From positions 1-15,427 of the forward strand of contig JAGFNK010001067.1 in the NCBI GenBank assembly GCA_025769875.1: a stretch of DNA of 15,427 bases, given 5' to 3'. Positions 1-7,228 of this stretch are shown here, one piece after another. How positions within the stretch are numbered: position 1 is the first letter of the stretch; each line of letters begins with the position of its first letter. A program made the translations under genes and the position numbers. This DNA comes from Russula earlei (Eukaryota; Basidiomycota; Agaricomycetes; Russulales; Russulaceae). The notes under the pieces are model-generated. The model saw nothing but the letters and a program-made list of their open reading frames with translations, was not told the DNA's origin and searched no databases.

Positions 1-1
1 C

Positions 2-1378
2 AAAGCCCAGCTCATTGCCTGAGGCTTCACACAAATATATGGGGTGGACTACTTTATCACCTTTTCTCTGGTTGCTAAATTAACCAGCTTCCATGCCATA
101 TTGGCGATCACCACACACCTCAATTGGGACATCAAAAGTTTCAATTTCAATGGGGCCTACTTAAATGGAGAATTGGATGCTAATGAAGAAATCTACATGC
201 AGTCTCCTCCAGGTTATGATGACAATTCAAACACTGTGAAACAATTAAAGAAATCTCTTTACAGCTTAAAACAAGCCAGGCACAAATGGTATGATATGCT
301 TACATGTGCCCTTGTTGACATTGGCTTCAGAGTCACCGAAGCCGATTCAGGAGTCTTTATAGCACATGTAGGAGAACACACACTCATCCTCGCAGTCCAC
401 ATTGACGACTGCATTTTAACGGGCAGTTCACAAACATTGATTGAGCAGTATAAACAGAAGATCAATTCCTGTTATGTGCTGATGGATCTGGGGCCAGTAC
501 ATTGGTTACTAGGCATCAAAGTCACTCATGATTGTGCAGCCCAAACTATATCTCTTTCCCAATCATTATACATTGACACCATCCTAGTGCGATTTGCATT
601 TACTGATGCAAAACCATATGGTACTCCTATGGTCCCCAGTGCAACATATTTGAAGGCAGATGTGCCTTCATCACCAGACAAGATCGTCCATATGCAGAAA
701 AGGCCTTACCACAAAGCCTCAAGTAGGCTCATGTATCTTGCCATTGCGACACACCTGGACATAGCTTTCACCATTTCAACACTTTCCCAATTTCTCAACA
801 ATCTGGGTATTGCACACTGGGAAGCAGTAAAGCAGATTTCTGCTATCTCATTGACACTAAACAAATGGAATTAACCTATGGTAACAAGAAGCATGATCTC
901 ATCAGGTATACAGACACAGATGGTGCCTCCCAAGAACATTGACATGCTATCTCTGGATACACGTTCCTTATTGATGGAGGTACAATATCTTGGGCTTTGA
1001 AGAAACAGGAACTTGTAACACTCTCCATGGCTGAAGCAGAATACATAGCAGCTATGCAAGCAGCAAAGGAAGCTATCTGGCTTTGCAAACTTATTAACAA
1101 GCTATTCCCTTCCCTCTTCAGCTCTATCACTTTATATTGCAACAATCAACCCACTTTGAAAGCTTGCTGAAGATGACAACTATCGCACGCACACAAAACA
1201 CATCAACCTATGATATCATTTCATTTGTCAGGTTGTAGCTGCCAAAACTGTGGACTTGAAGTACTGCCCAATGGAGGACATGCCTGTGGACATTTTAATG
1301 AAGGCTTTGCCTAAATGGAAGGTAAAGATCCACACTCAAACCCTTGGTCTGCATTGCACATGCAGGGGTGTGATGTAA
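2..1378 (+). pseudogene. Ty1/copia pol fragment: reverse transcriptase and RNase H, 3' end of element I
   Basis: Degenerate C-terminal pol of a Ty1/copia retrotransposon; the 5' part lies outside the window. In order: GFTQIYGVDY and FSLVAKL (start of RT), WDIKSFNFNGAYLNGEL, EEIYMQSPPGY, LKKSLYSLKQA, HIDD in place of the catalytic YVDD, DLGPVHWLLGIK, RPYHKASSRLMYLAIAT and LSQFLNN. RNase H follows from about 880: YTDTDGAS, HAISGYTFLIDGG, KKQELVTLSMAEAEYIAA, then KHIN, YCPMEDMPVDILMKALPKW and TLGLH near 1350. The longest open stretch is 44-874. At least three in-frame TGA codons (near 20, 941 and 1211) stand where this family usually has a codon such as CGA, and frame changes occur near 850 and 1170. 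The element is inactive. Recognition of the family is secure; the exact number of frameshifts is approximate. Confidence 0.95.
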
Positions 1379-1499
1379 ATGTATGTTTTTTGTTATATGT
1401 TTCACACACTCACATATATTTTGTATCCACAATGAATACATATGTTCTGTTTGTTATGATCTCATATGATGTCATACATAAAATCATAAAAATTACTTA

Positions 1500-1600
1500 G
1501 GCCCCTTTTACCAACCGAGAATTCTTGAATCTTGAACTTGAACTTGGATTTCGGGATTTTCCGGGAGTGACAGGAATGACAGGTGTGATGTAAGTGACAT
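1500..1600 (+). repeat. Left terminal inverted repeat of the MITE
   Basis: Pairs with 1962-2062; mismatches at repeat positions 17, 54, 77, 85 and 99. It contains the short direct repeats TTGAAC and TGACAGG. Confidence 0.9.
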
Positions 1601-1720
1601 AATAAACTAATATGAGTCAATTTCAAATATGAGTTATTTTCCGGTGTGATTTGCTGGGTTTACATGTGATATGTAAAATATTTTTTCTAACCCTTCCTTC
1701 CACTCCTTCCAAGTGGGGTA

Positions 1721-1760
1721 TTGCAAGCATGTCATTAAGGTTGCAAGCATGTCATTAAGG
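1721..1760 (+). repeat. Perfect 20-bp tandem duplication inside the MITE
   Basis: TTGCAAGCATGTCATTAAGG occurs twice head to tail with no mismatch, which suggests a recent slippage event. Confidence 0.95.
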
Positions 1761-1961
1761 CAGAATATGTGTCACCAATGTGTGGGTGCACATCTTTGTG
1801 CACATTTTGTATGTGCAGCTCTGGTGAAAATGGGGCTGCAAGCACCCAGATGTTGAGCTCGAGTCAGACAAGTTTGACGCTGACACATCATGTGTAACCC
1901 CATATATGCAAATATGCAAATGACAACATAAAATAATGAATATTAATTTATTATATACATC

Positions 1962-2062
1962 ATATCACTTACATCACTCCTGTCACTCCTGTCACTCCCG
2001 GAAAATCCAGAAATCCAAGTTCAAGTTCAAGATTCAAGAATTCTCAGTTGGTAAAAGGGGCC
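1962..2062 (-). repeat. Right terminal inverted repeat of the MITE
   Basis: Reverse complement of 1500-1600 at about 95% identity, followed immediately by the TTA duplication. Confidence 0.9.
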
Positions 2063-2188
2063 TTAAAGTATGTAATTCGGTGTACAATTACCAAGCCCAT
2101 AGCATACTTGTGATTTAACTACAGCCCTCACATGGGCCTGTGAATTTAAGCAATTTCTACCATTCCATTACCTGTACCTGGACTTCTC

Positions 2189-2410
2189 TCACCACGGCGG
2201 TGGCTGTGATGGGCTTCGTTTGGCTATTCCCAGAGGTGGGCAATGTTTCGAGCGCGAGGACGACGGCTCGGGCCCCATCTGAGGTCTGATGCGGAAGTAT
2301 GTAGAGACGGGTGCAGGGCCTGTGTGTCGTATATGGAAGGGCATTAAATGGGGGACACGGAGAGGGACATCGGTATGTCCATTTGCGATCGCTATGGACG
2401 AGGCCACCAT
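2189..2410 (-). pseudogene. RNase H2 subunit C (Rnh203-like), N-terminal fragment
   Basis: Starting at the ATG at 2408-2410, the minus strand reads MVASSIAIANGHTDVPLRV, then PHLMPFHIRHTGPAPVSTYF and RIRP. The pattern 'HL(M/L)PF.I...GPAPV..YF' is the conserved N-terminal motif of ribonuclease H2 subunit C, a non-catalytic scaffold subunit of the nuclear enzyme that removes ribonucleotides from DNA. The frame then becomes low complexity (serine and proline rich) and stops at 2189. The second conserved block of the family, an FRGR motif, was not found before copia element I begins at about 2132. The gene therefore appears truncated at its 3' end by the retrotransposon. Identification rests on one motif block, so moderate confidence. 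Confidence 0.6.
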
Positions 2411-2513
2411 GGAAGCGGCCACCGGCACCAAGCACCGAGATACAGATGGCCCATCTGTAGGGGTAGGGTAGGATCTGGTGGTGCCTCAGACGTTCTACAT
2501 CAACCCCACGCTA

Positions 2514-2879
2514 CTACCAACGAAGCCTTGCGGACCCCTGGCAGCTCATCCCGCGAGGGCTTTCAGTCGAAACTGGTACTATTAGTCCGCGATCACCAGC
2601 GCGTATCCGAAAAAAAAAAAGGAAAACGCACCCGACAGAGTCCAAACTCGCCGATGATACCGCGCCCACGGCCGGTGGCGGTGCAGCGGTTTTTGACCGT
2701 CGTCGGACGCGTGTAGCGACCGAAGGAGTTGAGCTGGAGCTGCGCTGGTAGCGCACCTGTGCGGGGAGGGACCGGTTTCGCGCGACGTAGAGGTACGCGC
2801 GTCGCGAGATTTCGTTATCGGGGACGCCTTTCCGGGCTTTGATGTCGCGCAGGACGCGTATGTTCGGTCGGGATGGCAT
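2514..2879 (-). pseudogene. Mitochondrial small-subunit ribosomal protein uS14 (Mrp2-like), frameshifted
   Basis: Exon 1 starts at ATG 2877-2879 in an AT-rich, Kozak-like context (caaaATGcc). It reads LRDIKARKGV and RRAYLYVARNRSLPAQVRYQ, then, one frame over, QLQLNSFGRYTRPTTVKNRC, TGRGRGIIGEFGLCR. An intron of about 59 nt (2573-2631, GTGCGT...CAG, with CTAAT and an 11-T tract) leads to FRLKALAG, ELPGVRK and a final ASW. This is the uS14 family architecture: RNRC core, GRGRG loop, ELPG..KASW tail. Expected length is about 105 residues. Three single-base lesions are seen: a lost base after VRYQ near 2744, an extra base at about 2548 and another at about 2519-2520. The protein would assemble into the mitoribosomal small subunit, so a functional copy must exist elsewhere unless these are sequence errors. 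Acceptor choice between 2573 and 2579 is uncertain. Confidence 0.85.
2573..2631 (-). other. Intron of the uS14m gene
   Basis: Donor GTGCGT follows the GLCR codons and acceptor TACCAG precedes FRLKALAG. A CTAAT branch-like site lies 10 nt upstream of the acceptor. It contains an 11-base homopolymer (2610-2620). An alternative acceptor six bases earlier would add two residues. Confidence 0.65.
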
Positions 2880-2997
2880 ATTTTGGCTGCCTGCTGCTGG
2901 CGCTGCAGCAGTGGCTGGTTTGACCAGCAACGCTCATGATCAGCCACCACGTGGATTCACTCTGGAACTTTGACGACGGTCCTTCAAGGAACCGCTG

Positions 2998-3072
2998 TCA
3001 GGAAAGCGAGCTAAGCGGGTCTTTCAGCGGGTGCAGACCTTTCGTAGCTTGTATAGCAGCTTGCTCTAGGTT
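2998..3072 (-). pseudogene. Second Crinkler-header fragment
   Basis: The minus strand at 3072-3001 encodes NLEQAAIQATKG, a two-residue gap, PLKDPLSSLS and then TGA. It aligns without gaps to the header of the large Crinkler gene at 4952-4905 (NITQAAEQATNG, then PLRSS): N, QAA, QAT, G and PL are shared. The DNA is also alike, for example both strands contain CAAGCTGCT and CAAGC(C/T)ACGAA. It is the middle-to-end part of a Crinkler N-terminal domain. No clear upstream start (ELELYVYIKG-like) was found next to it. It lies on the same strand as, and just beyond the 3' end of, the complete gene. Possible origin: a relic of a tandem Crinkler copy. Confidence 0.65.
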
Positions 3073-3088
3073 CGGACTTGCCTGAGGT

Positions 3089-3238
3089 TCACTCAGCGTG
3101 GCTGTCCTGATACTGGAGCACATCACTCAACGCTGTCTGAAACGATTGCAATGACATTTCCCACGTGCATTCAAATGATACATCGTACCAAGACAATACC
3201 TCGCCCGTCCTTGAAGCCACATCACATTCCAGTAGCTG
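3089..3238 (-). other. Unassigned 3' open frame beyond the Crinkler kinase
   Basis: A second minus-strand frame is open for about 49 codons across the kinase stop and reads LLECDVASRTGEVLSW, YDVSFECTWEMSLQSF, SDVLQYQDSHAE, stop at 3089-3091. The composition looks protein-like. It could be a lost C-terminal extension of the kinase reached by a frameshift, part of the neighbouring Crinkler relic, or chance. No family recognised. Confidence 0.25.
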
Positions 3239-4051
3239 CTATTTTAAACCTATCGAGCGTATTCCTCAACACCCGCCTATCATCATTTATCGTAATGATC
3301 GAATTAGCGTCCTCCGCTCGCCCAAACGTCAACTCCTTGATGAGCCGTCCGGTTGGATATTGTGCGTCTCCAACTTTGCCCCCCCAGTCAAAATCTAATA
3401 GCATCACATTTTCTCCATCACAAAGGATGTTGACATCGCGTAGGTCCCCGTGGACGAACCCGGCTTCGTGAAAGGATTCCATGAGGATCCACAAGTCTTG
3501 ACTCCACTTGTCATAGAAATGCGCTCGATTTGGTGCCGAATTGAGAGTTTCAGATGGAAAAATGTATTCCATGGCAATGGCGAAGAAACCTCCTGGGAGT
3601 CGCTCGAAGCCGAGAATCTTCGGGGCATGTCCTCGAGAAGCACAAAACTGGTGCAGTTCGATCGAGTATCGTTGCGAAAACTTCACAATGATTTCTTTGT
3701 CATTGTCCAGCCTGGCAATGTACAGATGGCGGTAGTCCTGCGTTTCGGAATAGAGCTCAACAATTCGAAATCGGATCTTGCCGGTATCGCCCCACTTCGT
3801 CAACGCCGAGATGTATGGAAGTCTGGTACTAGGGTGAGGGGCAAGTGACATCGCGGTAGCTCCGTTGATGAAGAGCAGTGCCTCGTCATCTATGCGTCGT
3901 GACAGATCCAATGCCGCATAAAAGGCAGCATAGAGCTGCTGTCGATCATCACCATTGACGGCGGATAGGATACACGACAACATAGGGGTGAGGCTGACAA
4001 TGCGCCAAAGCGGCTTAAGAAAGATAATTCCGAAAAACATGACATATGGGC

Positions 4052-4105
4052 CTGGTACGGAAGTCAAACTTGTCCCCATAGGAGACCAAGAGACGTTCGG
4101 CTTAC
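4052..4105 (-). other. 54-nt in-frame intron of the Crinkler kinase
   Basis: Donor GTAAGC and acceptor TACCAG interrupt LTIAG / PYVMFFGIIF. Because the length is a multiple of three, a plain ORF reads through it and shows a spurious 18-residue insertion. Confidence 0.8.
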
Positions 4106-4755
4106 CAGCAATTGTCAGGCCGAGACACGGTATCCTCCACGGAGACAAGTACTTTCGGTTTGCCATTTGCTGAGCGTGCGATTTGGAGACGTAGCTAAGG
4201 AGCTCGACAGCAGGTATCGAGTTCGTGGCAGCGAGTTCGTTTTGAAACTCTACCACGCACGATACTATGTTGTGTGGCCCATCAAAGTGACCATCCGTTT
4301 GGCAATTGCCAATAGCGGCCGCCATAAAGGGTCGACAGCCACCGTTACGAAGGGTAAAAATTTTGTTTCAAAGTCTCTAGGCCCTTGATTATCCGGTCTT
4401 TCTCTTTGTCGTATAACTGGGTCATTGCTTCAGAGAAAGAATCAACGGCCTCTTCCAGATCACCCCTCATCTTATTCGAGGTACGTGTATAATGCCGATC
4501 TTTAAAGTTGTCGTGAAAGAAACCAAAGCCGTTAAATAGGAGGGGAAGAGGAGGAAGGCTTATCAGAGTCGGGACGGTCGTCCAGAATCTTGTCCCTTGG
4601 GTTTCCTTGCAATGACCTGTATTCGATCTGCGTACTGATGTGGGATGCCGTGTCGGAATTAAGTCGGTGCTTCTGATAACGCTTAAGGTCATCTTCAACC
4701 TGACGAAATCTCTTGCCAAGGACCGTTTCTGACGGGATGGGTGTTTGGAACAGCA

Positions 4756-4822
4756 CTATGGTAGGATAAATGGGGAGCGAGAATTGAGCATAATGTCATA
4801 GGCAACGCTCACGTGGACTCAC
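4756..4822 (-). other. 67-nt first intron of the Crinkler kinase
   Basis: Donor GTGAGT follows the header end (VVELPN) and acceptor CCATAG precedes the linker LFQTPIPSETVLGKR. The split codon stays in phase, which supports the call. Confidence 0.75.
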
Positions 4823-5290
4823 GATTCGGAAGCTCAACGACAATGCTGATCCTCTCCTCTAGAGGATCCGTCTCGAATACTCTGGCGAGTGAGCGAGACG
4901 ACCTCAGCGGCTGTTTACCGTTCGTGGCTTGTTCAGCAGCTTGTGTAATGTTCTCGTCATCATCTAGATTCGACTTTGTAGAGGACGAGTCGGTCGGCGT
5001 CGATATCCTTCAAACCATTAGGGTTTTTTCTGCAAAATGGCTTCTTTTAGATGGCCGACAGTCTTCTTCCGTTCAATATTTACGGGGAATATGGTGTCTA
5101 TTCCCTTGATATACACGTAAAGTTCCAGCTCTGAGGCCATATTAGACGGGGAGGGCAGATGAGCGATGAGTCAGGGATGAGTGAAAGTGAGAGAAGGGTG
5201 AGAACAAACAGACAGAGGACGCCACATCCAGGCGTTTTAAAGCTCCGAAGACAAGATAGTCCCACGCCTCAGCCCCACTTGTTGACCACA

Positions 5291-5605
5291 ATGGCCACCG
5301 TCAACAGGCGGCCTCATCCCCAATCTCCAGGTCAAAAAGCAAAAGCTTGTGGCACATGGACCATTCAATGGTCTTGCCGCGCACGCCACTGGCCGCACGC
5401 ACTTGCTTTCCACCTCGCTCTTCGGCCTGACCTTCCTCGCTTGCGTCTTGACCGTGTCCGCATCTGACATGCTCCTGTGTCCCGCGCACCCCAAACGCGG
5501 CCATTTCGCCAATGAGAACTTTGGAAACGTCCCTGCAAGGAGATAGTGGAAAAGCGACCCAAAAGATGGGCAGAGGAGCGCTACCCAACGCGAGACACCG
5601 CGTGA
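5291..5605 (+). pseudogene. Small single-pass membrane protein, frameshifted, unrecognised
   Basis: ATG at 5291 (context cacaATGgcc) begins MATVNRRPHPQSPGQKAKA. A second frame then carries ATGRTHLL and the hydrophobic stretch SLFGLTFLACVLTVSASDML, followed by CPAHPKRGHFANEN. A third frame ends with KEIVEKRPKRWAEERYPTR and a stop at 5603-5605. Together these make a protein of about 105 residues with one membrane segment and a basic-acidic tail ending in a PKRW-EE motif. Frame changes lie near 5345-5370 and 5515-5540. It is divergent to the Crinkler gene, whose ATG is about 150 bp upstream, so the two may share a promoter region. Small mitochondrial or ER membrane proteins can look like this, but I do not recognise the family. 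Confidence 0.45.
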
Positions 5606-5744
5606 TCCCCAGCCCCAAAACATTAAATTCGTAAGATCCCGGAAAATATCTCGCCTCATGGCTATATATTCATTCGAAAAGAGTGCTTTTTGATGTCGAG
5701 CAAGGGATGAGTGGGTGGCGGATACGAGTTCCGTATATCATAAG

Positions 5745-6685
5745 TTAATCACAGTTCGGGATGGCAGCCTCCCTTTCCCTTCCGTCAGATGGAACTCGCT
5801 CGGCCACCGAATGATGCTTCTGCTCTCCATACTGTGGTGCTTTCGGACTAGGCCCAGATTTAGATTCGCCTTCCCCGGGCGCGGGCACAATATATCTCCT
5901 TTTTTGTGATTGCGCCTCCTTTTGCGGCGGCTGCATCAGCAACGCGGTGCCGGATGCGCTCTTCCTCGGCCGTCCACCACACCATAAACTCAGCCTCGGC
6001 CTGCAGCTCGGCTTCCTCAGTCTGTATGTCCTGCAACGAGCGGCCCCTTCGTCCATGTGTTTGGCGATTGACGGCGGCTTTTCAGCTGCTGTATCTCCAC
6101 AAAAGAGATCGGCGCACTGGTGGACGGTCGCGACACAGGTTCGGCTGGTGGTAAAACCCATGGGTTCATGCCAGTGCGTCGTGCACAAGCGATTACATGT
6201 CAGCCGTCCTCTGTGTAGCGACACCAAAGAAATTGCACTTACGATGTATGACGGGTCGCCGTCAGACCCGCCTAGGCCTTGGGTGGGCTGATGACGGATC
6301 CCAAACCGGGGCGATCTGGTGAGTCGCCGATGAACCAGGAGAGCTCTGGCTACTCCAAGACTTTTGAATTGTCTACAATTCGCAGAAAGAGTCTGAGTTG
6401 CAGCAGGGGACACTGACACCTTCGTGGTCCCTGGGGGAGTACGCGCTTGTAACTGGCCAGTCACCGTGCGACCGGGAGAAAAGCTAAACTCAATGACCAC
6501 TCTACTGTTTTTGGGGACACTCTCCAACCAGAGGTGGATGCCACGCGTGCTGAATTACTAGGAGAGATCGAGTGCGGCACATTATGTGACTTCGGATGCG
6601 AGAACGAAACGCGCATGCCATCGCTAGACCCCTGCCTTCGTACGCCTGTCAAAGAGCTCGCTGTGAGGCGTTGTTGTGTACGCCC
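5745..6685 (-). pseudogene. 3' part of a host gene interrupted by the copia element (tentatively BTB/IBtk-like tail)
   Basis: The minus strand from the insertion site reads TQQRLTASSLTGVRRQGS and a serine-rich stretch, then a second frame from about 6527 (SFSPGRTVTGQLQARTPPG). A possible intron follows (GTAAGTGC at 6242 to CAG at 6117). Next come SFVEIQQLKS (about 6085-6110) and, in a third frame, RSLQDIQTEEAELQAEAEF with MVWWTAEEERI (5952-6045). A tail PAPGEGESKSGPSPK ends at a stop at 5745-5747. The pair 'SFxxIQQ ... SLxxIQxEE....E..F..WW..EEER' resembles the low-complexity C-terminal tail of fungal IBtk (BTB/ankyrin/RCC1) proteins as I remember them. The ankyrin, RCC1 and BTB domains are not in this window. 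Several frame changes, one at a six-base T run (5900-5905), make it a pseudogene or an error-rich stretch. A generic coiled-coil protein is the alternative. Confidence 0.45.
6681..6685. repeat. Left target-site duplication CGCCC of the full-length copia element
   Basis: CGCCC immediately precedes the 5' LTR and is repeated exactly at 12149-12153 after the 3' LTR. Confidence 0.97.
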
Positions 6686-7121
6686 TGTTGAGATAAAGAG
6701 TAGCCGAGGCGTTGACGCGTCGGCCCGAACTGTCCGGGCGGCCCACAGGCCCGGACCACATAAGCGTTTCAGATCAGTTGCTGAAACGCATATGATAACA
6801 AAATTGATAGTATGATCTAAGACAATTGGTAGCTAGCACATAGTGATCGTGAAAACAATTTGATAGTTACTGTAGACAAAATAATTAGGGACGCTCTCAG
6901 ATACTTAAGAGCGTTGTACATACAGTAGATACTTCAGTTTCGTCTCACAGAAACTGAAGTAAGTACTTACTATCTCATGATCTTATCAGTAGCTGATTAC
7001 GTGTTGTAGTATCATTTTTATTAGGTAAATATGACACAAAAGTTTCGTCTCACAGAAACTGAATATCATTTTTATTAGATCTATTATGATCTAATCTACC
7101 TTATCACTGCGCGATTCAACA
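6686..7121 (+). repeat. 5' LTR of copia element II
   Basis: TGTTGAGATA...GATTCAACA, 436 bp. It contains three hairpins: GTCCGGGC/GCCCGGAC (6732-6756), GCGTTTCAG/CTGAAACGC (6764-6789) and ACTTCAGTTTC/GAAACTGAAGT (6931-6960). The unit AGTTTCGTCTCACAGAAACT occurs twice (near 6936 and 7042), and ATCATTTTTATTAG also occurs twice. Confidence 0.97.
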
Positions 7122-7136
7122 GGTTATGGGCCCTGG
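7122..7136 (+). other. Primer-binding site, half-tRNA (initiator Met anticodon) type
   Basis: GGTTATGGGCCCTGG starts directly after the LTR. It is complementary to the anticodon arm (…GGGCUCAUAACC…) of eukaryotic initiator tRNA-Met, with two G·U pairs, rather than to the tRNA 3' end. Priming from an internally cleaved initiator tRNA is known from Drosophila copia. The tRNA sequence is from memory. Confidence 0.7.
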
Positions 7137-7228
7137 CCACTACTAAATTCCCAAGACAGAAATCCACATACAAGCTCACACAGTCTATCGACACATTCTC
7201 TCCCCTTCACGAGCCACTGTTCATCAGA

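Larger units (their letters stand above)
1500..2062. mobile_element. 563-bp MITE, PIF/Harbinger (Tourist-like) type
   Basis: The element begins GGCCCCTTTTACCAAC and ends with the reverse complement of this. The terminal inverted repeats are 101 bp each (1500-1600 and 1962-2062) with five mismatches and no gap by eye. It is flanked by TTA on both sides (1497-1499 and 2063-2065). A 3-bp TWA duplication with G/C-rich ends is the known signature of PIF/Harbinger transposons. There is no transposase frame inside, so it must be non-autonomous. The interior is AT-rich and contains a 20-bp tandem duplication. It lies inside the LTR of copia element I and is therefore younger than it. The superfamily is inferred from the duplication and termini only. 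Confidence 0.85.
1369..2132 (+). repeat. Probable 3' LTR of copia element I, split by a MITE
   Basis: A short purine run (1365-1368) directly after the end of the pol frame is followed by TGTGATGTAAATG. After removing the MITE and one TTA, the sequence runs about 198 bp to GCCCTCACA at 2132, giving a TGTGA...TCACA terminal pair, as expected for an LTR. The 5' LTR is outside the window, so the right boundary rests only on the short inverted ends. Confidence 0.45.
3222..5140 (-). pseudogene. Crinkler-header / protein-kinase-like gene, three exons, four frameshifts
   Basis: ATG at 5138-5140 opens with ELELYVYIKGIDTIFPVNI and TVGHLKEAIL, the start of a Crinkler (CRN) ubiquitin-like header. The header ends in ERISIVVELP, matching the HVxVxxP-like closing motif. 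Exon 1 runs to 4823, exon 2 4755-4106, exon 3 4051-3222. A linker follows (KILDDRP, LLFNGFGFF, FSEAMTQLYDKE), then a central region (TDGHFDGPHNIVSCVVEF, IPAVELLSYV, WRIPCLGLTIAG, WRIVSLTP) and a C-terminal kinase-like domain. In the latter, IIVKF carries the probable ATP-site lysine, HGDLRDVN (3429-3452) is the catalytic loop and DFD replaces DFG (3387-3395). Single-base frame breaks lie near 5024-5029, 4968-4972, 4551-4558 and 4355-4365; the last 1.1 kb is open. CRN proteins are nuclear effectors in oomycetes; the role in mushrooms is unknown. The family call is firm, the function is not. Confidence 0.85.

Noticed and set aside
2348..2716. Plus-strand open frame overlapping uS14m and the RNase H2C fragment
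   Set aside because: Antisense shadow of two genes with recognisable motifs.
3450..3848. 132-codon plus-strand open frame
   Set aside because: Antisense to the well-supported kinase domain; no motif of its own.
4052..4105. 18-residue insertion in the Crinkler kinase
   Set aside because: It has a GTAAGC donor and CAG acceptor and breaks a conserved segment, so it is better read as a 54-nt intron.
5745..6527. 260-codon minus-strand open frame as one intact gene
   Set aside because: The most protein-like segments (RSLQDIQTEE..., SFVEIQQLKS) are in other frames, and the long frame reads through a likely intron; used only in part.
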